Origin: Favolaschia claudopus
Lineage: Eukaryota > Basidiomycota > Agaricomycetes > Agaricales > Mycenaceae
DNA: 64,000 bases
Assembly: GCA_037176885.1 (NCBI GenBank)
Contig: JAWWNJ010000181.1
Location: 1 to 64,000 of the forward strand
Direction of reading: 5' to 3'
Within the stretch, counting starts at the first letter, position 1. Every line of letters starts with the position of its first letter. The notes beneath the pieces are model-generated. The model ran no database searches. It had not been told where the DNA came from and saw only the letters and a list, made by a program, of their open reading frames with translations. Of this stretch, positions 10,961 to 20,847 are shown one piece after another. The translations under genes were made by a program, and so were the position numbers.

Positions 10961-11516
10961 ATTCTTGGTTTCTTTCCTACGCATTCTGGCTTCCGGGCCC
11001 CAAAATATTTACTTCATTCACAAATCTCTCTTATATTGTACCTACCTTCTATGCAGCGACGAGTAGTGTCAGTAGCGCTGGTAGCTGCGTGCTACTAACG
11101 TCTACCAGCTGCTACTGAGCTGTCCTGTCATTGCTACCCGGTGACCCCCGCTTGCTACCAGACGCTACTTATTCGGGTACTTGTCCTACCCGGGCTACCC
11201 AGTCTACTGCTGCAACCGGGCGCGTTAAGTTTCCCTGATGCCATAAGTACATCCAATGATTGTTTGTTCAAGAAAGCATTCAATAAGCTTCACGTTTTGT
11301 CAGTCTGTCAGATACAAGTTTACGATTCAGAGGAATGACGAAAAGGGTGTGAGTGGGACTCGGAAAAAGGCCAACAGTGGGACTCGGAGGCTCGGACGAG
11401 GAGGTTTGAGCTCAGAGAGTCGGGCTCGGCACTCCGGCACATCATTACATTGAATCAATGGCACGAAATTAGTCTGAAAATACTGCTTGAAAGATTTGGG
11501 GTTGAAATAAACTTAG
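10961..11516. other. Unassigned, GCTAC-rich stretch
   Basis: No gene is seen. Between about 11060 and 11220 the trinucleotide-like words GCTAC/GTAGC recur many times on both strands (a decayed simple repeat). The rest is unremarkable. Confidence 0.4.
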
Positions 11517-11707
11517 GTCGCAAAAATCGGATTCCGATTATGGTTATAAGTCTAATCAAGGTTTATAGGCGGGTTATGTACAAACCGACATAGAAATTTA
11601 TGACCCCATCTCCGAATGCTTCGATCTTGGCTTATGACTGCCTATAAAGCCTGATTAGACCTATAACCCGTTATAATCGGTTATAATTGAAATCCGATTT
11701 TTGCGAC
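11517..11707. mobile_element. 191-bp foldback MITE
   Basis: Ends are perfect inverted repeats GTCGCAAAAATCGGATT. The homology continues inward (GGTTATA, TCTAATCA, TTTATAGGC) so that nearly the whole element can fold back on itself. There is no coding capacity and no clear target duplication. It abuts the TA-flanked element starting at 11725. Confidence 0.85.
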
Positions 11708-11724
11708 AAATTTGTCTGGACGTA

Positions 11725-12946
11725 CAGCTCCGGACAATCAAACTCGACAAATTTATCGACCTTTTCCCACGACCCCGATATGTATCGGAATCGAAAGGAA
11801 ACGAGTTCAGGAGCCTGCTGAATTTTTTTGGTGAGAATTCATCGAGCTGTTCCGGAGATATCCGCTATTCTTAGTAGAGGGTAGCCAAAATTTTGGCCGG
11901 ACCCCCCAAATTACAAGGAAAAAATCACGAAAATATTGATTTGAGCTCTTTACGACTGTCTGAGTCTGTTTCACTGCGTTTAGCCGGTACGTCCACGGCA
12001 CTTGGCCGACTTTGTCCGATCATGGCAGATCCCCGTCGGCAGGCCGGTAGACGTGGGATCGATCAAAATCTGCGGATTTCGGGCGACATGGGCCGATCAT
12101 TGGCCGATCTTGAGCGCCTGTCAAACGCCGGCAAGGCTCTCCCAGCCGTATGACCGCCGAGAAACCGATGTCTGGGGTTTTTCAGGCCGTAGAGAAGCCC
12201 TGGACAAAAATTGGAGCCCATAGAATGATGCAAGAGTCTGATATACCCTTCACAGATTTCGGTATGTAGACGGGGGTCGCACAATAACGGGTTTGTGCAA
12301 AGCAACCCGGGTCGCTTTGGGACCGCTCAGATCTCCACAACGAGCAGCCTCAGGTGTGAGGTCCCAGCGACCTAGGAATGTCCCAGGGCGATACTCTCTT
12401 AGGTCGCTTGGAGCTCATACCTGGTATCTGTTGTTGCGGAGATCTGAGCGGTTGAAAAGCCCTAGGTCGCTCGCACAAACTCCCTAATATTGTGCAGACG
12501 ACCCCCTTAAACGCAGTGTTTCTGGACTCAGAATGAAAATTTAACGAGCCGTTATGTCACAAAATAGGAGGGAACCTGTGGGAACATTGGGACATTTGTA
12601 ACAACATGTCACAAATATGTCACCTCCTGTCACCTTGGCATTGCCAATTACGGGTTCCTCAAAGCAAAAAGGGCTGAGGGACCAGAGTAGTTGCATATAG
12701 TATCCTCTGGATGGTCAGCAACCATGAAGGCTGGGTCAACATTCGTCTGGAGGGGCCAGAAAGGTACACACAATTTCGTTCAGACCGCCCAAAAATTTGG
12801 CCATACCCATTTTGTCGTGGGAAAATTCAGGAAAAATCGTTTTTAGACTTATTCTGGGGTGCTGAATCCGTTTCTGGACTCATCTAAGTCCAGAAAATAG
12901 CGGTTCGACCGAAAATAAAATTGTTGACTTTGATTGTCCGGAGCTG
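11725..12946. mobile_element. 1,222-bp non-autonomous TA-flanked DNA element
   Basis: Left end CAGCTCCGGACAATCAAACT and right end, read inwards, CAGCTCCGGACAATCAAAGT; homology of about 32 bp. Both are flanked by TA (11723-11724 and 12947-12948), the Tc1/mariner target signature. Internal arms are also inverted (CTGAGTCTGTTTCACTGCG near 11963 against its complement near 12518). No transposase frame is present, so any movement would need an element elsewhere. Confidence 0.85.
12272..12506. repeat. Nested 235-bp foldback
   Basis: GGGGGTCG at 12272 and CGACCCCC ending at 12506 are inverted ends. Inside them GGGTTTGTGC, GACCGCTCAGATCTCC and their complements form a second pair of arms. It sits in the centre of the 1.2-kb TA-flanked element and is either its core or a later nested insertion. 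Confidence 0.7.
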
Positions 12947-12961
12947 TATTCAACCAGGATA

Positions 12962-13276
12962 TTGAAAAGTTCACGGTATGTATTCCAAGCACTGAAGCAA
13001 GCTTACCCTCCTATGTGGACCATTGTCCACATACTCGACATGTTTGTTCAGCCCCCTCTAGGACTTCTTAGCGATGAAGAGGTGATTGCGCTGCATGAAC
13101 TCGTTTCGGTTTTTTCGGGAAGCGGTGAAGAAGCTGACATAATTTGGAACATGTCGGACAGACGTCCTGTCTTCTCAGCCAATCAACTTCAAGATCTTCT
13201 CGGAAGTTTCCTCGGCCGTTCTCACACTCAGTCCGAAAAAGCTGATGACCCATTCTCGACACTGAATTCACATTGA
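12962..13276 (+). CDS. Unrecognised 104-codon open frame
   Basis: The frame has protein-like composition (VFQALKQAYPPMWTIVHILD, DEEVIALHELVSVF, NQLQDLLGSFLG) with predicted helices, but no family is recognised and no splice partners were found. It starts 14 bp after the TA-flanked element. It could be an exon of a lost gene or chance. Confidence 0.2.
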   Translation: MKSSRYVFQALKQAYPPMWTIVHILDMFVQPPLGLLSDEEVIALHELVSVFSGSGEEADIIWNMSDRRPVFSANQLQDLLGSFLGRSHTQSEKADDPFSTLNSH

Positions 13277-13795
13277 ATTGTCTGCAGGTGCTCTCACAAC
13301 CATATTCTGAGGCTGTATTAATGCTGAAGACCATATAGCAATTAGTTAGGCACCATTTCCTTGAGTACTTGGGCTAAACACCCAGAACCACAAGCAAACC
13401 TCCACAATCTCGTCGGCATGGTGGCTTGTGATGAGGTCTGGAGTTCGAACCCCGCGTTGACGTTTTCGTTTTGCTACCCGTCTTTTTTTCATCACCGCTC
13501 CACCCCGCGAAAAAATATGTATAAGCTCCACGCAGTGGGCCCTAGCGGCGAGCGCTAGCACCACGCAGTGGGCCAAGCGGCGAGCGTTAAAGGGGGGTCC
13601 GCGGGGGTCTCCCCCGCGCTAGATTTTCCCTCAATATTGTATTAAACATTGAAATCAACGATACAAAAGCCAAAAAAACAAGCGTTTAGCCGGAAACGTC
13701 ATGGAATATGCGTATGGTCTGTCTCTGTCGACTCCCTTGGGGTGCTCATGCCCGTCTCTCAATTGAAGGGTAAGCTTCAAACATGTCATATCTGA
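13277..13795. other. Possible Pol III-type repeat and GC-rich tandem units
   Basis: At 13439-13451 GAGTTCGAACCCC matches the internal B-box of Pol III genes. A T-run follows at about 13485-13491. No cloverleaf could be drawn, so a SINE or tRNA relic is more likely than a tRNA. At 13531-13590 two units of CACGCAGTGGGCC..GCGGCGAGCG occur, the same unit found five times at 41742-41882. Confidence 0.4.
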
Positions 13796-16700
13796 ATGTT
13801 CGAAGCAATGTTTCACAGTACCAATACGACACCACTCCCTGCTCCTGTCTCAACTACTTCGACTTCTGCTCCGGCGCCTCATCGTCCCGTCACCGCTTTC
13901 GCTGGTCTAGCTCGTCCCGCGGCAATTTCTGTTCAACATACTCGTGAATCTTCGGCAGCCACGGCTCAACAGACTCGGCCGTCATCGTCCTCTATCGCCG
14001 CTTCTGTTCAAGCTGATCGCCGTGCCTCCATTCAGCGCACACTTCACCCAGAAAGAGCCTCCGGCAGCACTTCCACTTCGAGTTCAAATCTTAGTCCGCG
14101 CAAACGAAAATCTGGCCCTCCCCGCCCATATTCCGATAGCGCGGCAGTGCCACTGGCCGACTTTGCTTCTTCCTCGGTTGCGGTATCCACTACAGTAAGC
14201 ATCACTGTTTGCATTCTACCCAAGGTGGTGAGTAACGTCGTCGTCTTTAATTCATAATGAATTAACTCAACCTTCGTCTCAGCTCGAGAGTTCTGATCAC
14301 AGCGATGCGCTAGATCTCTCACCTCGATATACCTGGAAGAATGGTGCCGAGCTTGAGCTCGTTCAAAATGTCTTGAAACGCGCCAATCTCGTCTTCACTG
14401 TGGACGTGAGCAGATCTGGGCCGATATTCGAAGCCATTGATGATGGCTTCGAGGACCACTGCCGTTCATTTAACATTGCCTTCCTTCCGTGCCAGCCTGA
14501 GCCAGCGATCAAGACACCCAATACGACGGCGTGGATTCTCCTCGGTCCAAAAGGACGGTGCGTTGTTGGGCTCTATTCATCGCAATCTGAATTGAATATT
14601 GATATGATATAACTCTTTTTAGGTCCGGCACCCGTACTTGGGTCCAGGATCCTAAGTCGCTCACTAGGTTTACGTTCACCTTACAAGCAATTTCGAGCAC
14701 GCCATTCAGCTACACCCCCAATCATCTCGCCGAAGGACCTTGTATTTTGATTGGTACGTAGTAGTTTATTCTCGTCCAATTGATTCTAACAAAAACTTTC
14801 CCTTTAGCACCGCGAAACCGAAACCTGTACGCTCCTCTCGACCCGTTGTTTGAGCCTCGAGATCGCCTCCCTCATCACGTTCTTGTCCATCCGTGCTTCG
14901 GTCGTCGAGTGCTCCATACAATTATTGCATCTCTCAGCGAAGATCCCGAACCCAAATGTAGTCCCAGTTGCCCATCGTCGCAGCCAACGACTGCTCTGTC
15001 CCTGAATCATTCTACCGATTTATTCGCTTCATCCGACAGCGATAAAGAGGTGAGTTCTGTTTATGAACGTGCTTTTACAGTCGCCGACTGAGATTAGTTT
15101 CCCGTGCCGGAGGACCCTTATGGATCAGGTAAGCCCCAAATATTCGCACTTCAATTTCTCACTGGTCTCAGGACGACGACGAACCTATCCCTTCGACATT
15201 TAGAACTGACCGCGGCGGTGAACTTCCCGCTTCACATTCGACTCCTGTATGTCCTGAAACAACTGAGTTATGCTCTTGAGTTTTGCTCACCTCTTTTCGT
15301 AGATTGTCACTCGTGCTGTTCATCGTCAACAGTGGCAAGAGGTCTGCTATACTTCTATATCCAAGTTCAATCCCTGATAATCTCTGTTCTCCCAGAATGC
15401 GTCGACTCTAACGGTCCCGGTGTCTACAATTCAACCATTTTTGGCTGGGCCACTCTTGATGTCGAGCATGGAACTCACTCCAGCCAACACCAAGGTAAGA
15501 GCTGTGACGGAAGCGAAGGCGAGTCGAGTTCCGGCACAAGTGGATCAAACAAAAGAACTGGTGTAAGTCTTAGATTGACCAAGGGAAAAGCTACTACGAC
15601 AAGAACTAAACTACTTATACAGGAAAATCAGGCTGTGTACACGGAGTCATGGGGACGAAACGGGCAGATCTCGCCGTGAGCGGATGCGAACGCCGATCCG
15701 TCACATCCGCCCTCCAGATCGTCGACCACGACGAGCTCAATCTTCATACAAAAATCAATAAATCTTGTTCAAAACTAATTCAACGTTCGAAATGGTCTTC
15801 GAAATGGTCTTCGAAAAATCAAAATCAAACCATTTGGGTATCCTCGCCCTCCTCGACGACCATTTCGATGTCGAGGAGAGAAGTCTCGCTGATTTACAAG
15901 GTTTCAAGAAGTTCTGTGCTCTCCAAAAGAGCATCACGGTCATCAGTCGTAGTGAACTGAACACCGTGGGATGAGAAACCAGGTGGTTTACCCTTTGAAA
16001 TCATTGTGTTCAGGTCCGGACAGTTGCGGGAAAGATGTCCATGTACGCCACAGTTGAAGCACAACCCGGCAGCAAGATATTCATTTCGTTTCTTAACCGA
16101 AAGATTTTTGCCGTTGTCGCGAGACTTTAGCGCATTCGTGGTAGGTTCAGGTTCTACACTGGAAACCGAGATAACGCGCCCTCCAGTACGACGTTTCCCG
16201 CTCAAATCTGAGTCCAGTTTCTGGTCATCGGGCTTGAATCGAGTCTTACTCGATTCAGCCATATCAATTTCATCGTTGTCGTCGTCAACCTTGACGATAA
16301 TTTCAGCGCTTTCAGCACCAGCAGTGACTTCAGCCCAAGAGGAGGTCTCCGGATCGAGTTTATCCCGGAACATTTCCTTGCGTATGTCGGCGTTGAGGCT
16401 CCGCCAGAACATTACAACCTTCTCCTGGTTGGCTTCAAGACCAATGGTGTTGTATATCCGCTCCCATTCGGCCTTGTGAATCAACACTGACTTAGTGCCT
16501 TGCAGGCAAGAACGCAATCGAGTGTGTTGCTTCTCGCGGAAGTTCACAGGAAAACAAAAATTGAATAAACCCCAGAAGAATTCACTCAAAGTCCAAACAT
16601 GCTCGTCATTCTCAACTTTACTGTTGTAGAATTCAAGTGCACGAGCCGTCAAGTAGTACGACAAGTAAAACAGTCGTTGGTCGGTTGGAACTTTTCCGAG

Positions 16701-19700
16701 TTGAACATAATTCGATCCTTCCTTGACGAATCGATGGAATGCAATGGCATCCGGTGAGCCATCGTATTCCTTTGGAGGGATAGGCTTGAGAATCATTTTA
16801 TTCTTCCTACGAGAATTCCGGCTCTTCTTAGAGGAACGGCGCTTGCGCCGATGACGCGACGGGTGGTGACTTCCCGGAACCTGAACCATCCGAGGGCTCA
16901 GAGTCTGAGCTCGACGAATCAGATGGGTCGGATGGGGTGGGTGAACCATCTACGCGCTCGGCATTGCGCAACGTACGCTCTATAAAGCTGCCTGGCGCGA
17001 CGCGTGCAGCAGGAGTGGGATCGGGACGGAATCCGCGAGCTCCGTGATCCGCACCGATCTGTCTATCAATGCTGTTTTTAACAGCAGTCTGTGCCCTGGT
17101 TAAGTTAACCTTGGGCGTTATCGTCCGAGAACGTTGCAAGCTGCTGATCTGCGCTTGCAGATCAGCAATCTTTTCATCTACACTCTGGCCAGAGTTAATT
17201 GAATCTTTCATCGGCTTGAGCAATGATCTCGGAGTTCGGGGTTCGGTCCGTTCAGAAGCCAAGGTGATTGGCATTTGATCAAAGAACCCAGGTGGCGGTG
17301 AAAGCTGTTCTTCTTTGACAGCACGGCGAATTTCGGCGAAATTCTCAAGAGCGGTTCTTTGCGCGTCAATATCGCGCTCAGAGAAATCTTCTGAGAGGTT
17401 AGCTGCACCCCAGTTCCGAGGGTCAGCACCTTTACCTTTCTGGCAGGGAAGGTATGGCCGGACTGACAATAGTTTCAGGCACATTCACTGCCGATCTTTC
17501 ATCAATATCAATCAAGTTCGTGATTTCATCATCTGGCGTGTTCTCACGCGGGATAGTTATCCCGCGCCCTGACGCAGCAGCCAAAGCTTCCTGGGCCAAA
17601 GCTTGGTGGCGGCGAGCGATACTCACAAGCTCACTCACACTCATGTTCTGAATCGCACGGGATACGGTCGATGTGGAATGGGATAACATATTCTGAGAAT
17701 TTACTACGGTGAGTGAATCCGCTGAAGCTTGACGACCGGGCGTTGCCATGCGAGGCGTCGCAAGGCCTTCGTCGAGCATCCCCCAATCCACGGCTGAGGT
17801 CAGAACGGGCCCAGAGAGCTCGCTACGCATCGGGGTCACCGATGGCGCACGCGTCGAAGGTACCGACGGTGAAGTCTCGTTGCCCAGAGGCAACGGTTCG
17901 ACGCCCGAAGGCGAAGCAGTCTCACCACCAAACGGTGATGGGGTCTCACCACCCGAAGGCAGTGGAAGGTCTACACGAGAGGAAGGTCCACCCGAGACCG
18001 CTCGACTGTACAATAGGTCGGGGGAAACGGGGCGTGGCTTTGTCGAAGAGGCACGAATCTCCGGTCGGGGAGTCCCAGAACGGGGACTCACGGCGATGGC
18101 AGTACTAGCAGGTCTCGGCACAGACATTCCAGGTCCAGGAACGGGGACACGAGCATGAGAGCGGAGAGGGTGGCGAGCACGGCCAGCGGGGTCAGTCATC
18201 GGGGTCAATGTCGAGCTCAGAGGGTCAGAGGAGGTCGGGGGCAAGCGTAGTCAAGAGCGTCGACGGATCTAGTGACTTGGTTCAGTTCAAAAGATGTGAC
18301 GGAAGCGAAGGCGAGTCGAGTTCCGGCACAAGTGGATCAAACAAAAGAACTGGTGTAAGTCTTAGATTGACCAAGGGAAAAGCTACTACGACAAGAACTA
18401 AACTACTTATACAGGAAAATCAAGGCTGTGTACATGGAGTCATGGGGACGAAACGGGCAGATCTCGCCGTGAGCGGATGCGAACGCCGATCCGTCACAAG
18501 AGCTTATCTACTCTTTTGTTTGTTTTTGGCTGTCGTTCAATTTTCTTTTCTTTGCAAGTCCCCGCTCATTTCTGGGCGACTCCGGGGCTCTCGATCTCAC
18601 ACTTCCGCATATGCCCGGCTCTGGACCGCATGCACTCAAAGCATGGCAGTCTTATATCACGTTGGCTTTTGCCATGGACGACCATGTTCACATCCGAGCT
18701 CACACTGTGGATGATGCCGCACGCTCGTTGATCGCCGCGGCTCTTTGGGTTTTTGGTGGACGACCAACCGGCCTTAAATTCAAGGAGATCATACATGAGC
18801 AATTCAGTGCCCCTCGTCCAACTATCACGGGGACGATGGGAGAGGGAAGTGCATTTCTCGGACTTCAGGTCTCAATGTGAGTCGTGATTTTTGTGCTTAT
18901 CTTTGAATCTTAACAACTATTAGCATTATCGGCGACGAGCCGATGAACGCAGCTGTTGGAAAAGGCCCCCGCAATGAAACAATGGTACGTGCCGTGCAGA
19001 TTCTTCTTTCTGACGGCATGTATTGGATGGAACGTGAACTCCATCTCACCCTTCGTCTACATCCCTCCCGTACTGCAATCCCTGCCCGTTCTTGCATGTT
19101 GCGTGCGACGGGGTTCATCTTTCTCCTCCACTTTCTTTTCATTGGGGCGCCTATCCGCGCCTCTCCTTTCCTTTTCTCTACCATCTTTGACGGCCGTCAA
19201 ACGGCCTCAAAGTTTGACCTCGACTTCTTGACGCCGTTTATGACCACCAGCTCCCTTGCAATAGTTAGAACTCTCTACTCAGTTCCATTGAATCAGCCGA
19301 TGTACGCATCTCAGTCGGCGAATTGTGTTGAATTCCAGTTCTTACTGAATATATCTGAAATGGATGTAAGTCGTCAAGTCAATCATTCATTGATTTGAAC
19401 TCACCGGTCATTCAGCCTACAATGATCGCTGCAAAGCGATCTCAGCAGGAACAAGACGGAGTTCTTGGCACCGTAATTAGCTCTCTCACTCTCGGAACTG
19501 CGGACATCACTCATCACCCGGATTATCTCAACGTCGAGTATGGCTTCAATTTGTCCATCGACGCCTTCGGTGGACAAGACCTAGCGCATCACATCCTTGA
19601 GGTCTGTCTTTCCCGTCTTCCTTGAGATATCTTAACGTTGAGAGTCGTTATTAGTGGTTTGCTACACCGTGCAAGGAGCTGATTGTCGCTGCATTCAACT

Positions 19701-19865
19701 CTCAAATCAAAGGCATAGCGGAATTACTGTCGCATATAGAGTTCAGCCAAGTCAACCCAACTGATGATCCGTGGGGCGATAACGCTGAAACCGTTATTAC
19801 TCATTATCTCACAGAGCCCGGCCATCCCGCCTTGCCGGGCAACATTTACGACGCGTTGATTGATG
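13796..19865 (+). CDS. Agaricomycete HECT-like protein gene, interrupted by an LTR element and truncated at its 3' end
   Basis: Exons that join in frame: 13796-14194 (Ser/Thr/Pro-rich N-terminus), 14283-14557, 14623-14753, 14808-15049, 15081-15128, 15172-15246, 15303-15341, 15396-15494. Then an intron that now contains a 3-kb retroelement; coding resumes at 18559. The second part reads LDLTLPHMPGSGPHALKAWQ, MYWMERELHLTLRLHPSRT, MLRATGFIFLLHFLFIGAPI, PFLFSTIFDGRQTASKFDLD, WFATPCKELIVAAFNSQIKG and HYLTEPGHPALPGNIYDALI. This is a family I know from many mushroom genomes, with a C-terminal region resembling HECT ubiquitin ligases; that role is unproven. The junction 15494/18559 is one base out of phase in my reading. 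The end is cut at about 19865 by a retrotransposon gag fragment, so the catalytic end is missing. Confidence 0.6.
15503..15705 (-). repeat. LTR (downstream copy of the minus-strand element)
   Basis: 203 bp, TG..CA ends with an 8-bp terminal inverted repeat TGTGACGG/CCGTCACA. It lacks one A and has a C instead of T relative to the other copy. Confidence 0.9.
15894..18244 (-). pseudogene. Retrotransposon Gag with zinc knuckle, two frame breaks
   Basis: Three consecutive minus-strand frames form one Gag. First (18244 to about 17450) is a Pro/Ser/Thr-rich N-terminus. Second (to about 16860) contains GKGADPRNWGAANLSEDFSE and a coiled-coil stretch. Third has the capsid-like block KEYDGSPDAIAFHRFVKEG, YYLTARALEFYNSKV, FFWGLFNFCFPVNFREKQ and the CCHC knuckle CFNCGVHGHLSRNC. 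The order and the FFWGLxxxCFP signature fit Ty3/gypsy-like Gag of basidiomycetes. One-base shifts near 17450 and 16860 break it. No pol motif follows the knuckle before the LTR. Confidence 0.85.
18295..18498 (-). repeat. LTR (upstream copy of the minus-strand element)
   Basis: 204 bp, followed directly by the AGAGC duplication and the rest of the host intron. On the minus strand gag starts about 50 bp inside it. Confidence 0.9.
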
Positions 19866-20671
19866 ATGAGTATAAAAGCAGCGCGAACGACCCCTGCCGC
19901 TCCTCCAGAGCCTCCGGCCGAGAGTCCAGGACTCTTTGCCAACCTCACACCGGCAGCAAAAACGGTCCTTCGACCGAACCCCCCTTTCGTCTTTGACGGC
20001 GACCGCTCGGCTGGCCGAGCCTTCCTTCACTCAGCTCGGACTTACATCCGACTGGTTCCGGAGGCGTTTGTCGAAGGTGGCGAGATGTCCGAGGAAAAGG
20101 CAGTGCTTTTCACCGTGTCCTTTATGTCCAAAGACTCTGCGCAAAAATGGGCCGAGCGCATGTCCATTAAAACTCCTTTCCCCCTCCTCACCTGGGACAC
20201 CTTCACCAAGGAGTTCTGCTCGCGCTTTGTCGAGGAGAACGAGCAGGACCACGCCCTACACAAACTCGAGTCTAGGGCGTACTACATGGGCTCCCGGGAT
20301 GTCTTCAAGTATACTGATGACTTTGAAGACCTCTTCGACCTTGCTGGGTTTGCTGACGCGTTGGTCAAGGTCACCAAGTTCCGCTCTGGCCTTGACCCCG
20401 CCATCAATGCAGCCATCACCTCGTCCAGCGACCCCCCAGAACTCCGCGACTACATGGCTTGGCGGACCCGAGCGTACCGCCAGTACGAATCACACGTGCG
20501 GGCTCGTGCTGCTGGGCTTCTCCCGAAAGCCCCATCAGCTCCGCCAGCTGCTCGCTCACGTCCAGCAGGTGTCTTCCCTGTTGTCCCTGCCCATGTGCCT
20601 CCCCCTGCTCCCCCTCTGCAGGTAGTCCCCATGGACGTTGATCGCACGCGTTCCGGAAGAGGGCCTCCCCG
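19860..20671 (+). pseudogene. Ty3/gypsy-type Gag fragment
   Basis: An open frame of about 270 codons with PFVFDGDRSAGRAFLHSART, SFMSKDSAQKWAERM, WDTFTKEFCSRFVEENEQDH, RAYYMGSRDVFKYTDDFEDL and FRSGLDPAINAAI is a Retrotrans_gag domain. It starts within the truncated HECT-like gene (junction near 19865) and is cut at 20671 by the copia LTR just before the expected zinc knuckle; the last residues PMDVDRTRSGRGPP are gag-like. No LTR of its own is visible. Confidence 0.85.
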
Positions 20672-20847
20672 TGTCAGAATATGAATTATTCCGGGTAGCC
20701 GCCCCGCCGCTCCGGCCCTTGATAGATATCTGATACTTATCATACAGCCTTGTTCTTAGATATAAACCGCGCTCGTCTGTCCACCACCCTCAGTCTTTCA
20801 TCCCACATTGCGGGAGACTGAGGTTATTGCGCCTTCCGCGCATTTCA
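20672..20847 (+). repeat. Copia 5' LTR, intron-less form
   Basis: 176 bp, TGTCAGAATATGA to CGCATTTCA. It contains GATATAAAC (TATA-like) at about 20758. The junction GACTGAGG|TTATTGCG at 20823/20824 lacks the 50-bp GT-AG segment present in the 3' LTR. Confidence 0.85.

Larger units (their letters stand above)
15503..18498 (-). mobile_element. Gag-only LTR retrotransposon in an intron
   Basis: Direct repeats 15503-15705 and 18295-18498 (203 and 204 bp) begin TGTGACGG and end CCGTCACA. They differ at two positions only. The element is flanked by the 5-bp duplication AGAGC (15498-15502 and 18499-18503). The internal region has gag frames on the minus strand and no protease, integrase or reverse transcriptase. 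Next to the LTR at 15706, read on the minus strand, lies a purine-rich tract GGAGGGCGGA, a plausible polypurine tract. The host intron without the element would be 63 nt (GTAAGAGCTTATC..TTTGCAAG). Near-identical LTRs imply recent arrival. An autonomous partner must supply enzymes. Confidence 0.9.

Noticed and set aside
13405..13495. tRNA gene
   Set aside because: A good B-box and a T-run exist, but no acceptor, D or anticodon stem can be paired.
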